Below, one piece after another: positions 1-8,590 of a DNA stretch of 63,148 nt; positions within the stretch are counted from its first letter, which is position 1; each line of letters starts with the position of its first letter. Source of the stretch: an uncultured Christensenellaceae bacterium (lineage in GTDB: Bacteria; Bacillota; Clostridia; Christensenellales; Borkfalkiaceae); NCBI GenBank assembly GCA_910586985.1, contig CAJUKK010000008.1:1-63148 (forward strand). Direction: 5' to 3'. A model generated the notes under the pieces. That model was not told where the DNA came from. It worked only from the letters and a program-made list of their open reading frames with translations, and made no database searches. The position numbers and the translations under genes were made by a program.

Positions 1-552
1 AACAAGGGAGAGTTCGCCGAAGAATGGTTATTCCAATATACGATGATAGATGAGGCTACAAGAGAACGCTTTATTTATCCGTATAAAGAACATTGCGGAT
101 TCTCTACGGTAGACTTCATCAAGAGGGCGCTCGTTCACTTCGGCTATATACCGGAAATCATTCAAACCGATAACGGAACGGAGTTTACAAATCCCAAAGG
201 AACGGGAGAGGGCAAAGTCCACATCGTAGATAAACTTCTCAATAAACTCGGAATCAAACATCAACTCATAAGAGCCTACACTCCGAGACACAATGGGAAG
301 GTAGAGAGAAGTCATCGTTCCGACCAAGAATCTTTTTACAATAACTTGACCTTCTACACTTTTGAAGAACTAAAAGAAAAGATGAGGGATTGGTTGATTA
401 GGTATAATAACCGTCCTCACTCATCATTGAGAGATAAGAATGGGAAGAGGGCTTGGCAAACTCCAATCCAAAAGAGAGAGGAACTTCTCGAAGAGATTAG
501 AGAGCATAAAGAATTATATCATATTAGATTCTTGAAGAAGAAGGCAGCCTAA
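1..552 (+). CDS. IS481/IS3-like DDE transposase, 5' end outside the window
   Basis: The frame is open from base 1, so only the C-terminal ~183 residues are seen. This is the integrase catalytic core (rve fold) that cuts and joins insertion sequence ends. All three acidic residues are visible in the fragment: Asp at codon 17 (MIDEATR), Asp at codon 57 (QTDNGTEF) and Glu at codon 102 (NGKVERSHR). The TPRHNGKVERSHR block and the YNNRPHSSL block are typical of IS481-like transposases. The tail is Lys-rich. No frameshift is visible in the part present, so the element may be intact, but the 5' half and left end cannot be judged. IS481 against IS3 is uncertain. Confidence 0.85.
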   Translation, partial: NKGEFAEEWLFQYTMIDEATRERFIYPYKEHCGFSTVDFIKRALVHFGYIPEIIQTDNGTEFTNPKGTGEGKVHIVDKLLNKLGIKHQLIRAYTPRHNGKVERSHRSDQESFYNNLTFYTFEELKEKMRDWLIRYNNRPHSSLRDKNGKRAWQTPIQKREELLEEIREHKELYHIRFLKKKAA

Positions 553-621
553 CTCCAAGCCTCCACAAAAGAAGTTCTCCATAGGGAGGACGGCTTTATT
601 ATGCCCTAATTGGCTATTTGC

Positions 622-690
622 TTGACTTTTCCCATATAATTTGATATGCTTACTACCGAAAAACACTTCTCCAAGAGGTGTTTTTAGTAG
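622..690 (+). promoter_or_regulatory. Promoter-like sequence followed at once by a hairpin
   Basis: TTGACT (622-627) lies 17 bases before TATGCT (645-650), a fair sigma-A match. A 9-bp hairpin (661-683, AAACAC...GTGTTT, extended by flanking A/T pairs) with a T run follows within ten bases of the predicted start. The hairpin more likely ends the transposase transcript, or belongs to the right end of the insertion sequence. Any RNA from the promoter would be very short. Confidence 0.35.
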
Positions 691-738
691 TCTTCAAGAA
701 AAATTCTTAAAAATTTCTAAAAAACTACTCGCAAACGC

Positions 739-800
739 TTGACAAATTTACACGGATTTTAATAAATCATCTTGACATTTGTCGAAAAATCGCATATAAT
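739..800 (+). promoter_or_regulatory. Tandem sigma-A promoters for the DUF3137-like/LemA pair
   Basis: The second promoter is a perfect consensus: TTGACA (772-777), 17 bases, TATAAT (795-800). A weaker one lies just upstream: TTGACA (739-744), 17 bases, ATAAAT (762-767). The strong promoter would start RNA near 806-808, only about 7 bases before the ATG at 814, so the SD-like GAGGAAG (801-807) would be mostly missing from that transcript but present in RNA from the upstream promoter. Confidence 0.7.
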
Positions 801-813
801 GAGGAAGAATTAT

Positions 814-2634
814 ATGAATGATATTCTGCTTGAACCTCTAAAAGCCTATAAAGAAGTTTATAAAAACGCATTTGAAGAGAATATGGATGCGTATTTAAAC
901 GAGCTTGTTAAAAGTTCGGGCGTGGATGCGGACGCAAACCGGAACACGGTCGAGCGATACAGACAGGCTTCGGCGGTGTTTCAGGACAGCGGCAAGCGGC
1001 TTTCACGGTTGAAGGGTTTGCGCGTAATGCTCATCGTGCTTACCGTGATTGCTCTGATCGGCGCTGCAATCTCCGTGATGGTGATTGTGGATACGGGATC
1101 GGTCGGCGCGATTTGTACGCTTGTCGGTTTGCTCGCAATTGCAATTTCGTTTATTTTGATCGTCGTGCTTGTGCTGAAACCAAGAATCAAAACGGTGAAA
1201 GAGGAGAACGAGAAACACGCCAAAGAGGCGGAGCAGATCAAGCGCGACGCTTGGCTACAGATGCTACCCCTTAACGGAGCGTTTGACAGCAAGATAACGA
1301 AAGAGCTGATCGAAAAGACCGTTCCGAAACTGCAGATCGACGACCGTTTCGAAATGCGCCGTTACGATTATCTGCGCGGGAAATACGGATTCGGTATGAA
1401 CGACGCAAACGATTGTTCCACGCTTGAAATTTTATCGGGCGAAATATTGGGGAATCCTTTCGTTGTTGATCGGGAACTTGTACATACAGTCGGGAACGAA
1501 ACGTACCAGGGCACGCTCGTTATTACGTGGACGACGTATTCGACCGACAGTAAGGGGCATCGTCGCGCGCATGTGCATTCGCAGACGCTCGTGGCGAGCG
1601 TAACGAAACCCAAACCCTATTACAGCGAGAGGACGCGGCTCATATACGGAAACGAGGCTGCTCCCGATCTCTGTTTTACGCATACCCCGTCGCATGCGGA
1701 GCGTCTGGACGAAAAGGACGCGGCGAGGGAGGTCAGATCGGGCGTAAAACGCATCCGTAAAATGCAGGAAGACGCTTTGGAAGAGGGTAGAAACTTTACC
1801 GCGATGGGAAACGAAGAGTTTGACGTTTTTTTCGGGGCGTTCGATCGCAATCACGAAGTGCAGTTTCGTCTTTTGTTTACGCCGCTTGCGCAAAAAAATA
1901 TGATCGAGCTTATGCGGAGCGACCAGGGATTCGGCGACGATTTTTATTTTGAAAAGGAGGGATGTCTCAATTATATCTCTTCGGAGCATTCGGCGAATTG
2001 GGATCTGGACACTTCGTATACCCGTTATGCGTCGTACGATCTCGAACAGATTAAGAATAATTTCCGGTTTTTCAACAGGGCGTACTTTCGTTCTCTCTAT
2101 TTCGAACTTGCGCCGCTCCTTGCGATTCCGCTCTACCAACAGCATAAACCGAAGGAATACATTTACGAAGAGGTATACGGACGAAACTATACCGATTACG
2201 AGGCGGAGCGCGCCGTCAACGCATTCGGCGCCAAACATTTCGTGCATCCGCAAACTCAGACGCCCGCCATTTTAAAGACACAGTTTTTAAATAAGGACGG
2301 GGAGAGCGACGCGCTTGAAGTGGATGCGTATTCTTATCGCACGGTCGAGCATGTGGAGTATGTTTCCGTATTCGGCGGAGACGGCAGAACGCATGCCGTT
2401 CCCGTGCCGTGGACGGAATATATTCCCGTTAAACGCACGAGCCGCGTTATGCTGAAAAAGATGGGATTTTCGGACAAAGAGTTTCAGGCGAAGTCGGCGG
2501 AAAACAAATTTGCCGAAACGCTTAAAAAATACGGCGCGTGTCACTACTCCCGCGGATTGCTTTGCTGTCTGCTCGGCAGAGACGGCGAAGACTTTGAAGA
2601 GGATTTGCGCGCGGTGATCGGAGAAGAAAAATAA
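814..2634 (+). CDS. DUF3137-like membrane protein
   Basis: A 606-residue protein of unknown function. Residues ~67-89 and ~98-121 form two membrane helices close to the N-terminus. A charged helical stretch and a large soluble domain follow, probably cytoplasmic. Proteins of this build (DUF3137) are often encoded beside LemA, as here, 18 bases upstream. I start it at 814 (MNDILL), because the longer frame from TTG 772 begins inside the -35 box of a consensus promoter. The family assignment rests on architecture and context rather than a distinctive motif. A promoter lies directly upstream and a terminator follows the LemA gene, so the two genes form one unit. Confidence 0.5.
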   Translation: MNDILLEPLKAYKEVYKNAFEENMDAYLNELVKSSGVDADANRNTVERYRQASAVFQDSGKRLSRLKGLRVMLIVLTVIALIGAAISVMVIVDTGSVGAICTLVGLLAIAISFILIVVLVLKPRIKTVKEENEKHAKEAEQIKRDAWLQMLPLNGAFDSKITKELIEKTVPKLQIDDRFEMRRYDYLRGKYGFGMNDANDCSTLEILSGEILGNPFVVDRELVHTVGNETYQGTLVITWTTYSTDSKGHRRAHVHSQTLVASVTKPKPYYSERTRLIYGNEAAPDLCFTHTPSHAERLDEKDAAREVRSGVKRIRKMQEDALEEGRNFTAMGNEEFDVFFGAFDRNHEVQFRLLFTPLAQKNMIELMRSDQGFGDDFYFEKEGCLNYISSEHSANWDLDTSYTRYASYDLEQIKNNFRFFNRAYFRSLYFELAPLLAIPLYQQHKPKEYIYEEVYGRNYTDYEAERAVNAFGAKHFVHPQTQTPAILKTQFLNKDGESDALEVDAYSYRTVEHVEYVSVFGGDGRTHAVPVPWTEYIPVKRTSRVMLKKMGFSDKEFQAKSAENKFAETLKKYGACHYSRGLLCCLLGRDGEDFEEDLRAVIGEEK

Positions 2635-2652
2635 AAAACAGGAGATATTAAA

Positions 2653-3324
2653 ATGGCAAACGAACTCAATGAACTCAGCGACGAGACGATGGAAGGCGGG
2701 CGGGATATAAAGGTCATCGCCAAACAGCTCCCCGTTAAAATCGGCGTGGGCAGTAAGATTTTCGACGTGATTTGGTGGTTTCTTCCGCCTCTGATCGGCG
2801 GCATTATCTGGGCGATCATCAAGGCGAACAGACGCAGTTACTTTAAACGGCTCGAGCAGAAGTTGCAGCACGACGCGTCGCAGATCGACAATTATCTCGA
2901 ACAGCGCGTGCAGATCCTCAAGAATTGCGCGAAACTCGTCGATAAAGCGGTAAATTTCGATAAAGATACGTTTACGACGCTTGCGGCATATCGCGGCGGG
3001 ACTTCGCCCGATGCGGAGGCAAAGCGCAACGAAGTGGCAAAGAGCCTTTCCGAAATCGGAAGATCGATTAACATTGCGTTTGAAAACTATCCCGATCTGC
3101 GGGCGCATCAGGAGATTGCCGATGCAATGCAGCAAAACTCCTATCTGCAACGGGAGATCACAGCGGCGAGAGAGGTATATAACGATACCGTAAACCAATG
3201 GAACGGCGATATCTTTGCGTGGCCGGCAAAGCAGATTGTGGCGGCAAAGCAAGGGTATACGACGCGCATTCCTTTTATTCTCGATGAAGAGACGAAAGCT
3301 GCGGCGCGCGGCGATTTCTTTTAA
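2653..3324 (+). CDS. lemA: LemA family protein
   Basis: A 223-residue protein with one membrane helix at about residues 37-58 and a long helical soluble part. The C-terminal block with REITAAREVYNDTVNQWN, then an aromatic and Pro-containing segment, is the conserved LemA core, which forms a helical bundle. LemA is widespread in bacteria but its molecular role is not settled. The N-terminus before the helix is longer than in standard LemA. An AGGAGA ribosome binding site precedes the ATG. The gene is co-transcribed with the DUF3137-like gene, a recurring pair that suggests the products work together at the membrane. Confidence 0.85.
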   Translation: MANELNELSDETMEGGRDIKVIAKQLPVKIGVGSKIFDVIWWFLPPLIGGIIWAIIKANRRSYFKRLEQKLQHDASQIDNYLEQRVQILKNCAKLVDKAVNFDKDTFTTLAAYRGGTSPDAEAKRNEVAKSLSEIGRSINIAFENYPDLRAHQEIADAMQQNSYLQREITAAREVYNDTVNQWNGDIFAWPAKQIVAAKQGYTTRIPFILDEETKAAARGDFF

Positions 3325-3337
3325 GAACGAATAAAAA

Positions 3338-3367
3338 AAGTTCGGCAGATTCGCCGGATTTTTTTAT
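3338..3367 (+). terminator. Rho-independent terminator after lemA
   Basis: A stem TTCGGC (3341-3346) with GCCGGA (3352-3357), including one G-U pair, is followed by seven T. Confidence 0.8.
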
Positions 3368-3479
3368 ATTAAAATGTTTTTTAGGCGCTTTTTATTGCGT
3401 TTATCGGAAAACAACGGTGTAAGCAGCATGAAAATTTTGAAGAATATGGGTGATTGCAGGCAATATTTTCCTTTACACG

Positions 3480-3508
3480 TTGCATTTTGCATTCGAATGT
3501 GTTATAAT
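3480..3508 (+). promoter_or_regulatory. Upstream promoter in the lemA-trpS gap
   Basis: TTGCAT (3480-3485), 17 bases, TATAAT (3503-3508) with the extended -10 form TGTTATAAT. It lies 160 bases before trpS and either adds a leader to trpS or drives a short RNA. I see no T-box consensus in the leader. Confidence 0.6.
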
Positions 3509-3611
3509 AAAACCGCAAAAACTTGTTTGTGAAGTTTTTCAAACGACGAATTTAAACATAATTGGTTTTGCGTATTCTTTAACACGGCTGCGCGGAAACG
3601 GTGAAAAATCT

Positions 3612-3639
3612 TTGATTTTTTGCATGATTGTGTTATAAT
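3612..3639 (+). promoter_or_regulatory. Promoter of trpS
   Basis: TTGATT (3612-3617), 16 bases, TATAAT (3634-3639), again with TGT before the -10. It would start RNA near 3646, 24 bases before the trpS ATG. Confidence 0.65.
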
Positions 3640-3669
3640 AAGAAAAATTCGAGTGATATTCGGTGGCAC

Positions 3670-4665
3670 ATGGAACGTAAAATTATGTATTCGGCAGTAC
3701 AGCCGAGCGGAAATTTAACGATTGGAAATTATACGGGATCGATCCGAAATTGGGTTGCTTTTCAAAACGATTACGATTGTTATTTTGCTATCGCTAATAT
3801 GCACGCCATTACAGTGCGGCAGGAACCCGCGCAACTTCGTTCGCGTACGCTCGAGCTTGCCGCATGGTATCTTGCCTGCGGACTCGATGCCGATAAGTGC
3901 GCGCTCTACGTACAGTCGCAGGTTCCTCAGCATGCCGAGCTCACCTGGGTATTAAATTCGCTTACCTACGTTGGCGAGATGCAGCGCATGACGCAGTTTA
4001 AGGACAAGTGCGCCCGCCATGCCGATAATATCAATATGGGACTCATGGATTATCCCGTGCTTATGGCGGCGGATATTCTCCTTTATCTCGCAGATTACGT
4101 TCCCGTCGGCGTGGATCAGAAACAGCATGTAGAGATCGCGCGGGACATTGCGCTCCGTTTCAACAACCGTTACAGCGAGACGTTCCGCATTCCCGAACCG
4201 CTTATTTTAAAGACGGGCGCAAAGATCATGTCGCTTCAGGATCCCTCGAAGAAGATGAGCAAATCGGACGAGAATCCGAACGCGTGCGTCTTTTTGGCGG
4301 ATGATCGCGATACGGTTATCCGCAAGTTCAGGCGCGCGGTGACGGACAGCGATAACCGCGTCGTATTTTCGGAGGAAAAACAGGGGATATCCAATCTTCT
4401 CGGCATCTATGCTGCGTTTGCGGGCGTCGGTATCGAAGAGGCGGAAAAAACGTTTGCGGGCGTCGGTTACGGCGAATTTAAAACGGCGGTCGGCGAGACG
4501 GTCGCCGACGTACTTGCGCCTATACAGGCAGAGCAAAAACGTATTTTAGCGGATAAAGATTATTTAAACGGAATATTAAAATCCGGCGCGGAGCGCGCAT
4601 ATAAAGCGGCGCGCAAAACGCTTTCCAAAGTATATCGCAAAGTCGGATTTTTTCAGGGAGACTGA
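3670..4665 (+). CDS. trpS: Tryptophanyl-tRNA synthetase
   Basis: Class I aminoacyl-tRNA synthetase that charges tRNA-Trp in the cytoplasm. The 331-residue length fits the bacterial enzyme. The HIGH-type motif appears as PSGNLTIGNYTG near the N-terminus, and KKMSKSDEN is the KMSKS loop. The middle block GLMDYPVLMAADILLY followed by VGVDQKQHVE is typical of TrpRS. I use the ATG at 3670 (MERKIMYSAVQ), since the longer GTG frame overlaps the promoter. MYSAVQPSGN, six codons in, is where the family alignment usually begins. It is followed 2 bases later by the DUF5685-type gene, so the two are probably co-transcribed. Confidence 0.96.
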   Translation: MERKIMYSAVQPSGNLTIGNYTGSIRNWVAFQNDYDCYFAIANMHAITVRQEPAQLRSRTLELAAWYLACGLDADKCALYVQSQVPQHAELTWVLNSLTYVGEMQRMTQFKDKCARHADNINMGLMDYPVLMAADILLYLADYVPVGVDQKQHVEIARDIALRFNNRYSETFRIPEPLILKTGAKIMSLQDPSKKMSKSDENPNACVFLADDRDTVIRKFRRAVTDSDNRVVFSEEKQGISNLLGIYAAFAGVGIEEAEKTFAGVGYGEFKTAVGETVADVLAPIQAEQKRILADKDYLNGILKSGAERAYKAARKTLSKVYRKVGFFQGD

Positions 4666-4667
4666 AT

Positions 4668-5534
4668 ATGTTCGGCTATGTTCGCTATGATATCCCCAAT
4701 TTATATATCAAAGATTTTATGCTTTATAAGGCGATGTATTGCGGTCTGTGCAAGGGGATCGGCGCGTCCTGCGGGCAGATGGCGCGCGTTGGGCTCACGT
4801 ATGACGTGACTTTTCTTTCTATTATTCTGCACAACATGACGGGCGTCGACATACGGGTAGAAAAACAACATTGCGTCGAACACTGTATCAAACGGCGGCC
4901 GATCGCCGTCGTTGACGATCTTACAAAGGAACTCGGAGCGCTGAATACGGTGTTGCTCTATTTCAAACTTACCGATGATATTTCGGACGGAGGCAAGGGA
5001 CGCGGTCGGCGGATGTGGTTTAAAAAGGGTTACAAACGGGCAAAAAAAGCGTATCCTGAGCTGGTTAAAATTATAACGCGCTTTATGGCGGAACAGGAAA
5101 AGACGGAGCGTGCGAAAACGGCATCTCCCGATATTGCGGCAGACCCTACGGCGTGTATGATGCGCGAGCTTTCCGATCATTTTTTAGGGGAGAGAGCAAG
5201 CGAAAGCACGCGCCAGCTCTTTTATGCGCTTGGTAAATGGGTGTATCTCATCGACGCGCTCGATGATTACGATAAGGACGTAAAGAAGAAAAACTATAAT
5301 CCGTTTGTGTTGTCTTACGGAGCAAATACGCGCGAAGGGCTGATGAAAAACAGCGGCGGCGAAATTATGTTTTTGTTCAATACCATGTTCTACGATATGC
5401 GCGAAGGCTTGGGCGGAATCCAATTCCACTTTAACCGCGATCTGACTGATAACGTGATCCTGCGCGGGATTCCCTTAGAGACGGAGCGCGTCGTCAAAGG
5501 TCAGAAAAAGGAAAAGATGACGCAGAAGGTGTAG
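4668..5534 (+). CDS. DUF5685-type protein
   Basis: A 288-residue protein without known activity. The start MFGYVRYDIPNLYIKDFMLYKAMYCGLCK is reduced here to its key features: an MFGYV opening, a YKAMYCGLCK cysteine pair and a helical body. These match my memory of DUF5685 proteins of Clostridia. A CxxH-like pair (HCVEHC) and the acidic DALDDYDKD segment in the middle could bind metal; the latter recalls Asp-rich motifs of all-helical prenyl-synthase folds, but this is inference. Next to it lie two short genes with Cys-rich tails and a J-like domain, an arrangement I associate with DUF5685 genes elsewhere. Confidence 0.65.
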   Translation: MFGYVRYDIPNLYIKDFMLYKAMYCGLCKGIGASCGQMARVGLTYDVTFLSIILHNMTGVDIRVEKQHCVEHCIKRRPIAVVDDLTKELGALNTVLLYFKLTDDISDGGKGRGRRMWFKKGYKRAKKAYPELVKIITRFMAEQEKTERAKTASPDIAADPTACMMRELSDHFLGERASESTRQLFYALGKWVYLIDALDDYDKDVKKKNYNPFVLSYGANTREGLMKNSGGEIMFLFNTMFYDMREGLGGIQFHFNRDLTDNVILRGIPLETERVVKGQKKEKMTQKV

Positions 5535-5537
5535 ACA

Positions 5538-5900
5538 ATGTTTGAGTATCATTCGGACGATATCCGGTTTCGCGAAGTGTGGATCTTGCTGCGGCAGACA
5601 GACGGGGTCGATCTTGACCGTGCGCAACGTATGCTTGATGAATGCAGGGAACGGGACGGCGAATGGCGGTACGTGCAGGCGGCGGTGTTTTATTATCGGA
5701 GTTGGTTTCTCGAATGCAAGCGGCAGCTCAAAAAGGCGATGAAACTCGATCCCGAGAATGAAATTTATCGGTCGGCATACAATGATTTGATAGCGATGGC
5801 GGATGCGGCAAAACTCGAAGGAAACGGATTGCCCGAGGAAAAGCATTGGTATAACGGCTGCGGCGAGGCGTGTTGCGATTGTTGCAGCGAACTTTGTTAA
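5538..5900 (+). CDS. Small TPR-like protein with Cys-rich tail
   Basis: A 120-residue protein of unknown function. Residues ~25-85 form a helical repeat (AQRMLDECRERDGEW...VQAAVFYYRSW...KRQLKKAMKLDPENEIYRSAYNDL) that resembles a TPR pair. The last ~15 residues carry a cluster of cysteines (CGEACCDCC, then ELC), possibly a metal site. The helical part and the Cys tail are clearly related to residues ~85-202 of the next gene, so this looks like a paralogue that lacks the N-terminal J-like domain. It begins 3 bases after the DUF5685-type gene. Confidence 0.7.
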   Translation: MFEYHSDDIRFREVWILLRQTDGVDLDRAQRMLDECRERDGEWRYVQAAVFYYRSWFLECKRQLKKAMKLDPENEIYRSAYNDLIAMADAAKLEGNGLPEEKHWYNGCGEACCDCCSELC

Positions 5901-6009
5901 GAATGAGAAATCCGATGCATTTTGTTGGATGCGTGAACTTTTTGACGGTTTGTGCTTTTGCGTGTTTAAGTAGAAATTAAATATAGAATAAGACTTGAAA
6001 GAGGATGAT

Positions 6010-6618
6010 ATGAATCAAGAAAATTATGAAATTCTGCAGGTGAGTGAGACGGCGACGGACGAGGAAATCCAAGCCTCATACGAGACGCTCAAACGTAAGT
6101 ACAACGAGGATAAGTGGCTGGACGGAGAGGCGGGCACGAATGCGGCGCGCATGCTCGGTAAGCTCGACGCGGCGTATGCCGAGGTCATGGCGGAGCGTAA
6201 GGAGAGCCGCCGCAACACGAGCGGAAACAACGCCTTTGAGGACGTGTCCGACTGCATCAAGCGCGGCGATATCGCTTCGGCGCAGCGCAAGCTCGACGAA
6301 TTCAACGAGCGCAACGCAGAGTGGCATTATCTTCAATCGGTTGTATTCTATAAAAAGAATTGGATCAACGAGAGTAAGAAACAGCTTGAAATTGCGATAC
6401 AGATGGACGGAGGAAATCAAAAGTATCGCGAAGCATATGAAAAATTAAATTCGCGTACGGAATATCAGCAGCAGACGGGCGGCGCGCCGAATACCAATCC
6501 AAACGTGAGTTCAGGAGACGAGCAGATGGGCGGAAACTGGTGTGCGAACTGCGCAAGTTTTTGTTATACGTTCCTATGCGTCAATTGCCTCATGAATATC
6601 TGCTGTAACTGTCATTAA
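6010..6618 (+). CDS. J-domain-like protein lacking HPD, with TPR-like and Cys-rich C-terminus
   Basis: A 202-residue protein. Residues ~3-65 read like a J domain (NYEILQVSETATDEEIQASY...LKRKY), but the HPD tripeptide that stimulates Hsp70 ATPase is replaced by NED (KYNEDKW). A linker and a TPR-like helical pair follow (~80-150), then a Gly/Asn-rich spacer and a tail with about eight cysteines and a His (CANCASFCYTF...CVNCLMNICCNC). I start at ATG 6010, preceded by AAAGAGG with 6-base spacing; the TTG at 5995 would remove that site. It shares its C-terminal half with the gene before it. Partner and function are unknown. DnaK activation looks unlikely without HPD. Confidence 0.75.
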   Translation: MNQENYEILQVSETATDEEIQASYETLKRKYNEDKWLDGEAGTNAARMLGKLDAAYAEVMAERKESRRNTSGNNAFEDVSDCIKRGDIASAQRKLDEFNERNAEWHYLQSVVFYKKNWINESKKQLEIAIQMDGGNQKYREAYEKLNSRTEYQQQTGGAPNTNPNVSSGDEQMGGNWCANCASFCYTFLCVNCLMNICCNCH

Positions 6619-6620
6619 CA

Positions 6621-7157
6621 ATGAAGAAGAAATCGCGTTCATTTGAAATTGCGCTCTCCGCCATGGCATGCGCTGTGGCGGCGGCTTTCTTAATGCTCGG
6701 CTCGCTTAATCCTTACTTGCTTGCGACGGGATATCTTGTCGGCGCGTTTGCTCTCATGGTGCCTCTTTCGAAAGGGTTTATCTGGGGAAGCGCGCTTGCA
6801 TTTGTCGCGGCGAGCCTTCTTTCTTTGCCGCTGAGTCTTTGGAAAATTGTGCCGTTTGCCGTATTTTTCGGGTTGCATCCGATCGTTAACTACTTGCAGC
6901 GCAAGTACGTGCATAAAAAATTTTTTATCGGAATATGCGAGGCGGCAAAAGCCGTTTGGTTCGACTGCGCAATGCTCCTCAGTTGGTTTGTTCTTACCAA
7001 TATGGCGGGTATGGCGGAGGTGTTTTCCGATTGGATCGGAGAATATCTGTATCTTGTTATCTTTATCGGCGGAACGCTGTTTTTTTTAGCGTATGACGCG
7101 ATGATGTTTTTATGTCAGAAGTCGGCTGATCGCGCCATCGAACGCATACGGAGGTAA
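6621..7157 (+). CDS. Multi-pass membrane protein, function unknown
   Basis: A 178-residue hydrophobic protein with about five membrane helices (roughly residues 10-30, 35-55, 60-85, 110-130, 143-165) and short basic loops (LQRKYVHKKF). The Gly/Ala-rich first helices and overall size recall substrate-binding S components of ECF transporters, but no family motif is clear. No SD is visible before the ATG, which lies 2 bases after the J-like gene, so translation is probably coupled. The rRNA methyltransferase gene follows after 3 bases. Confidence 0.7.
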   Translation: MKKKSRSFEIALSAMACAVAAAFLMLGSLNPYLLATGYLVGAFALMVPLSKGFIWGSALAFVAASLLSLPLSLWKIVPFAVFFGLHPIVNYLQRKYVHKKFFIGICEAAKAVWFDCAMLLSWFVLTNMAGMAEVFSDWIGEYLYLVIFIGGTLFFLAYDAMMFLCQKSADRAIERIRR

Positions 7158-7160
7158 TCG

Positions 7161-8543
7161 GTGGAAAAAAATGCGACAATCATCGGAGTGTGCGCGGCAA
7201 TCGGCACAAACGGGGAGGGGATCGTCAGATCGGAAGATATGACGATATTCGTTCCCTTTTTACTTTTGGGCGAAAAGGCGGAGATTCGTATCTTAAAGAC
7301 GAAAGGTAATATTGCATACGGTAAAATATCGGAATTACTTACCCCTGCGGAGGAGCGCGTGCGTCCCGTTTGCCCCGTATTTACGAAGTGCGGAGGCTGC
7401 CAGCTTCAACACGAAAATTACCGCGCGCAGTTGAAGTTTAAAACCGAACTCGTAAAAAATTCGCTTGAAAAAATCGGCGGCGTGAAAGTTTCGATTCTTC
7501 CCTGTATACCGAGCGATAAAAGTTATGCTTACCGAAATAAGTTACAGATGCCGATCGGAAAGGTCGGCGGTGAAAATGCTGTCGGTTTTTATGCCGAGCG
7601 TTCGCACAGGATCGTAAAAACGGACGTCTGTCCCATTCATCCCAAATGGGCAGAGAATGTGATAAGGGAGACGTATCGGTTTATGCAGACGTGCGGACTC
7701 GACGGATACGACGAACAAACGGGAGAGGGACAGCTACGGCATATCGTCGTGCGCGAACTGCAAGGGAAATTTGTTGTAACGCTCGTTTCGACCGTACGCG
7801 AAATCAGAGGTATCGATTATTTCGTACACCTTTTGGGAAATATATTTGCGGAGTTTTCGCTCTATCTCAATATAAATGCAGATCAGACGAACGTTATTTT
7901 CGGGAAAGAGTTTATTTTGGTTGCGGGCAGCGGATTTTATGAGTGCGAAGAGGCGGGAATCATTTTCGAGGCAGGCGCGCAAACATTTGTGCAAGTCAAC
8001 GAGGGAATACGCGGTAAACTTTACGCACAGGCGGTAGAAAAGGCGGAATTCGGAGAGACAGTAATCGATTGTTATGCAGGCGGCGGACTTTTAACGGCGA
8101 TGTTTGCAAAAAAGTGCGGCAGGGCGTACGGGATCGAAATTGTACCGGAAGCGAGCAGATGCGCTGATAAAATCAAAGAGCGCAACGGATTGCACGAACA
8201 GATGACAAATATCTGCGGCGACGTCGCGCAGGAGCTTACCAAAGTGTTGGAGCAGGAACGCGGCGCGACGATCGTACTCGATCCGCCCCGCGGCGGCGTA
8301 GAACGCGGCGTTTTGCAGCTGCTTGCCAAGAGCGATGTAAAAAAAATTATCATGATATCATGTAATCCTGCTACGCTTGCGCGCGATCTCGGCATTCTGA
8401 CGGGAATGCTCAAGGAGGAGAACGGGGAACTTAAAAAATCAGATGGCGCAGAAGGTAAATTCGAAGTCGTCTCCGTGCAGCCTTTTGATATGTTTCCGCA
8501 GACAAAACATGTCGAGACGTTGGTTGTTCTTAATAAAAAATAA
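7161..8543 (+). CDS. rlmD: 23S rRNA (uracil-C5)-methyltransferase, RlmD/RlmCD type
   Basis: SAM-dependent methyltransferase that makes 5-methyluridine in 23S rRNA. The N-terminal ~60 residues fit a TRAM RNA-binding domain. Cys71, Cys77 and Cys80 (CGGCQLQH) with Cys157 are the [4Fe-4S] ligands of the RumA/RlmD group. The SAM site is DCYAGGGLLTAMFA, DPPRGGVE follows, and ISCNPATLARDL carries the catalytic Cys401. The 460-residue length is normal. It starts with GTG at 7161 behind GGAGGT. Which uridines are modified (position 1939, 747 or both) cannot be told from sequence. It is the last gene of the trpS-proximal group before the AT-richer stretch. Confidence 0.93.
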   Translation: MEKNATIIGVCAAIGTNGEGIVRSEDMTIFVPFLLLGEKAEIRILKTKGNIAYGKISELLTPAEERVRPVCPVFTKCGGCQLQHENYRAQLKFKTELVKNSLEKIGGVKVSILPCIPSDKSYAYRNKLQMPIGKVGGENAVGFYAERSHRIVKTDVCPIHPKWAENVIRETYRFMQTCGLDGYDEQTGEGQLRHIVVRELQGKFVVTLVSTVREIRGIDYFVHLLGNIFAEFSLYLNINADQTNVIFGKEFILVAGSGFYECEEAGIIFEAGAQTFVQVNEGIRGKLYAQAVEKAEFGETVIDCYAGGGLLTAMFAKKCGRAYGIEIVPEASRCADKIKERNGLHEQMTNICGDVAQELTKVLEQERGATIVLDPPRGGVERGVLQLLAKSDVKKIIMISCNPATLARDLGILTGMLKEENGELKKSDGAEGKFEVVSVQPFDMFPQTKHVETLVVLNKK

Positions 8544-8590
8544 ATGATCAATTACCAATTCGGAATTATAGTTACGGAGGAAAAATTTAT

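Noticed and set aside
1432..2253. A 273-codon minus frame inside the DUF3137-like gene.
   Set aside because: Shadow of the plus-strand gene; no start signals.
3509..3669. A T-box riboswitch before trpS.
   Set aside because: No T-box consensus or long specifier stem; the leader is short and has its own promoters.
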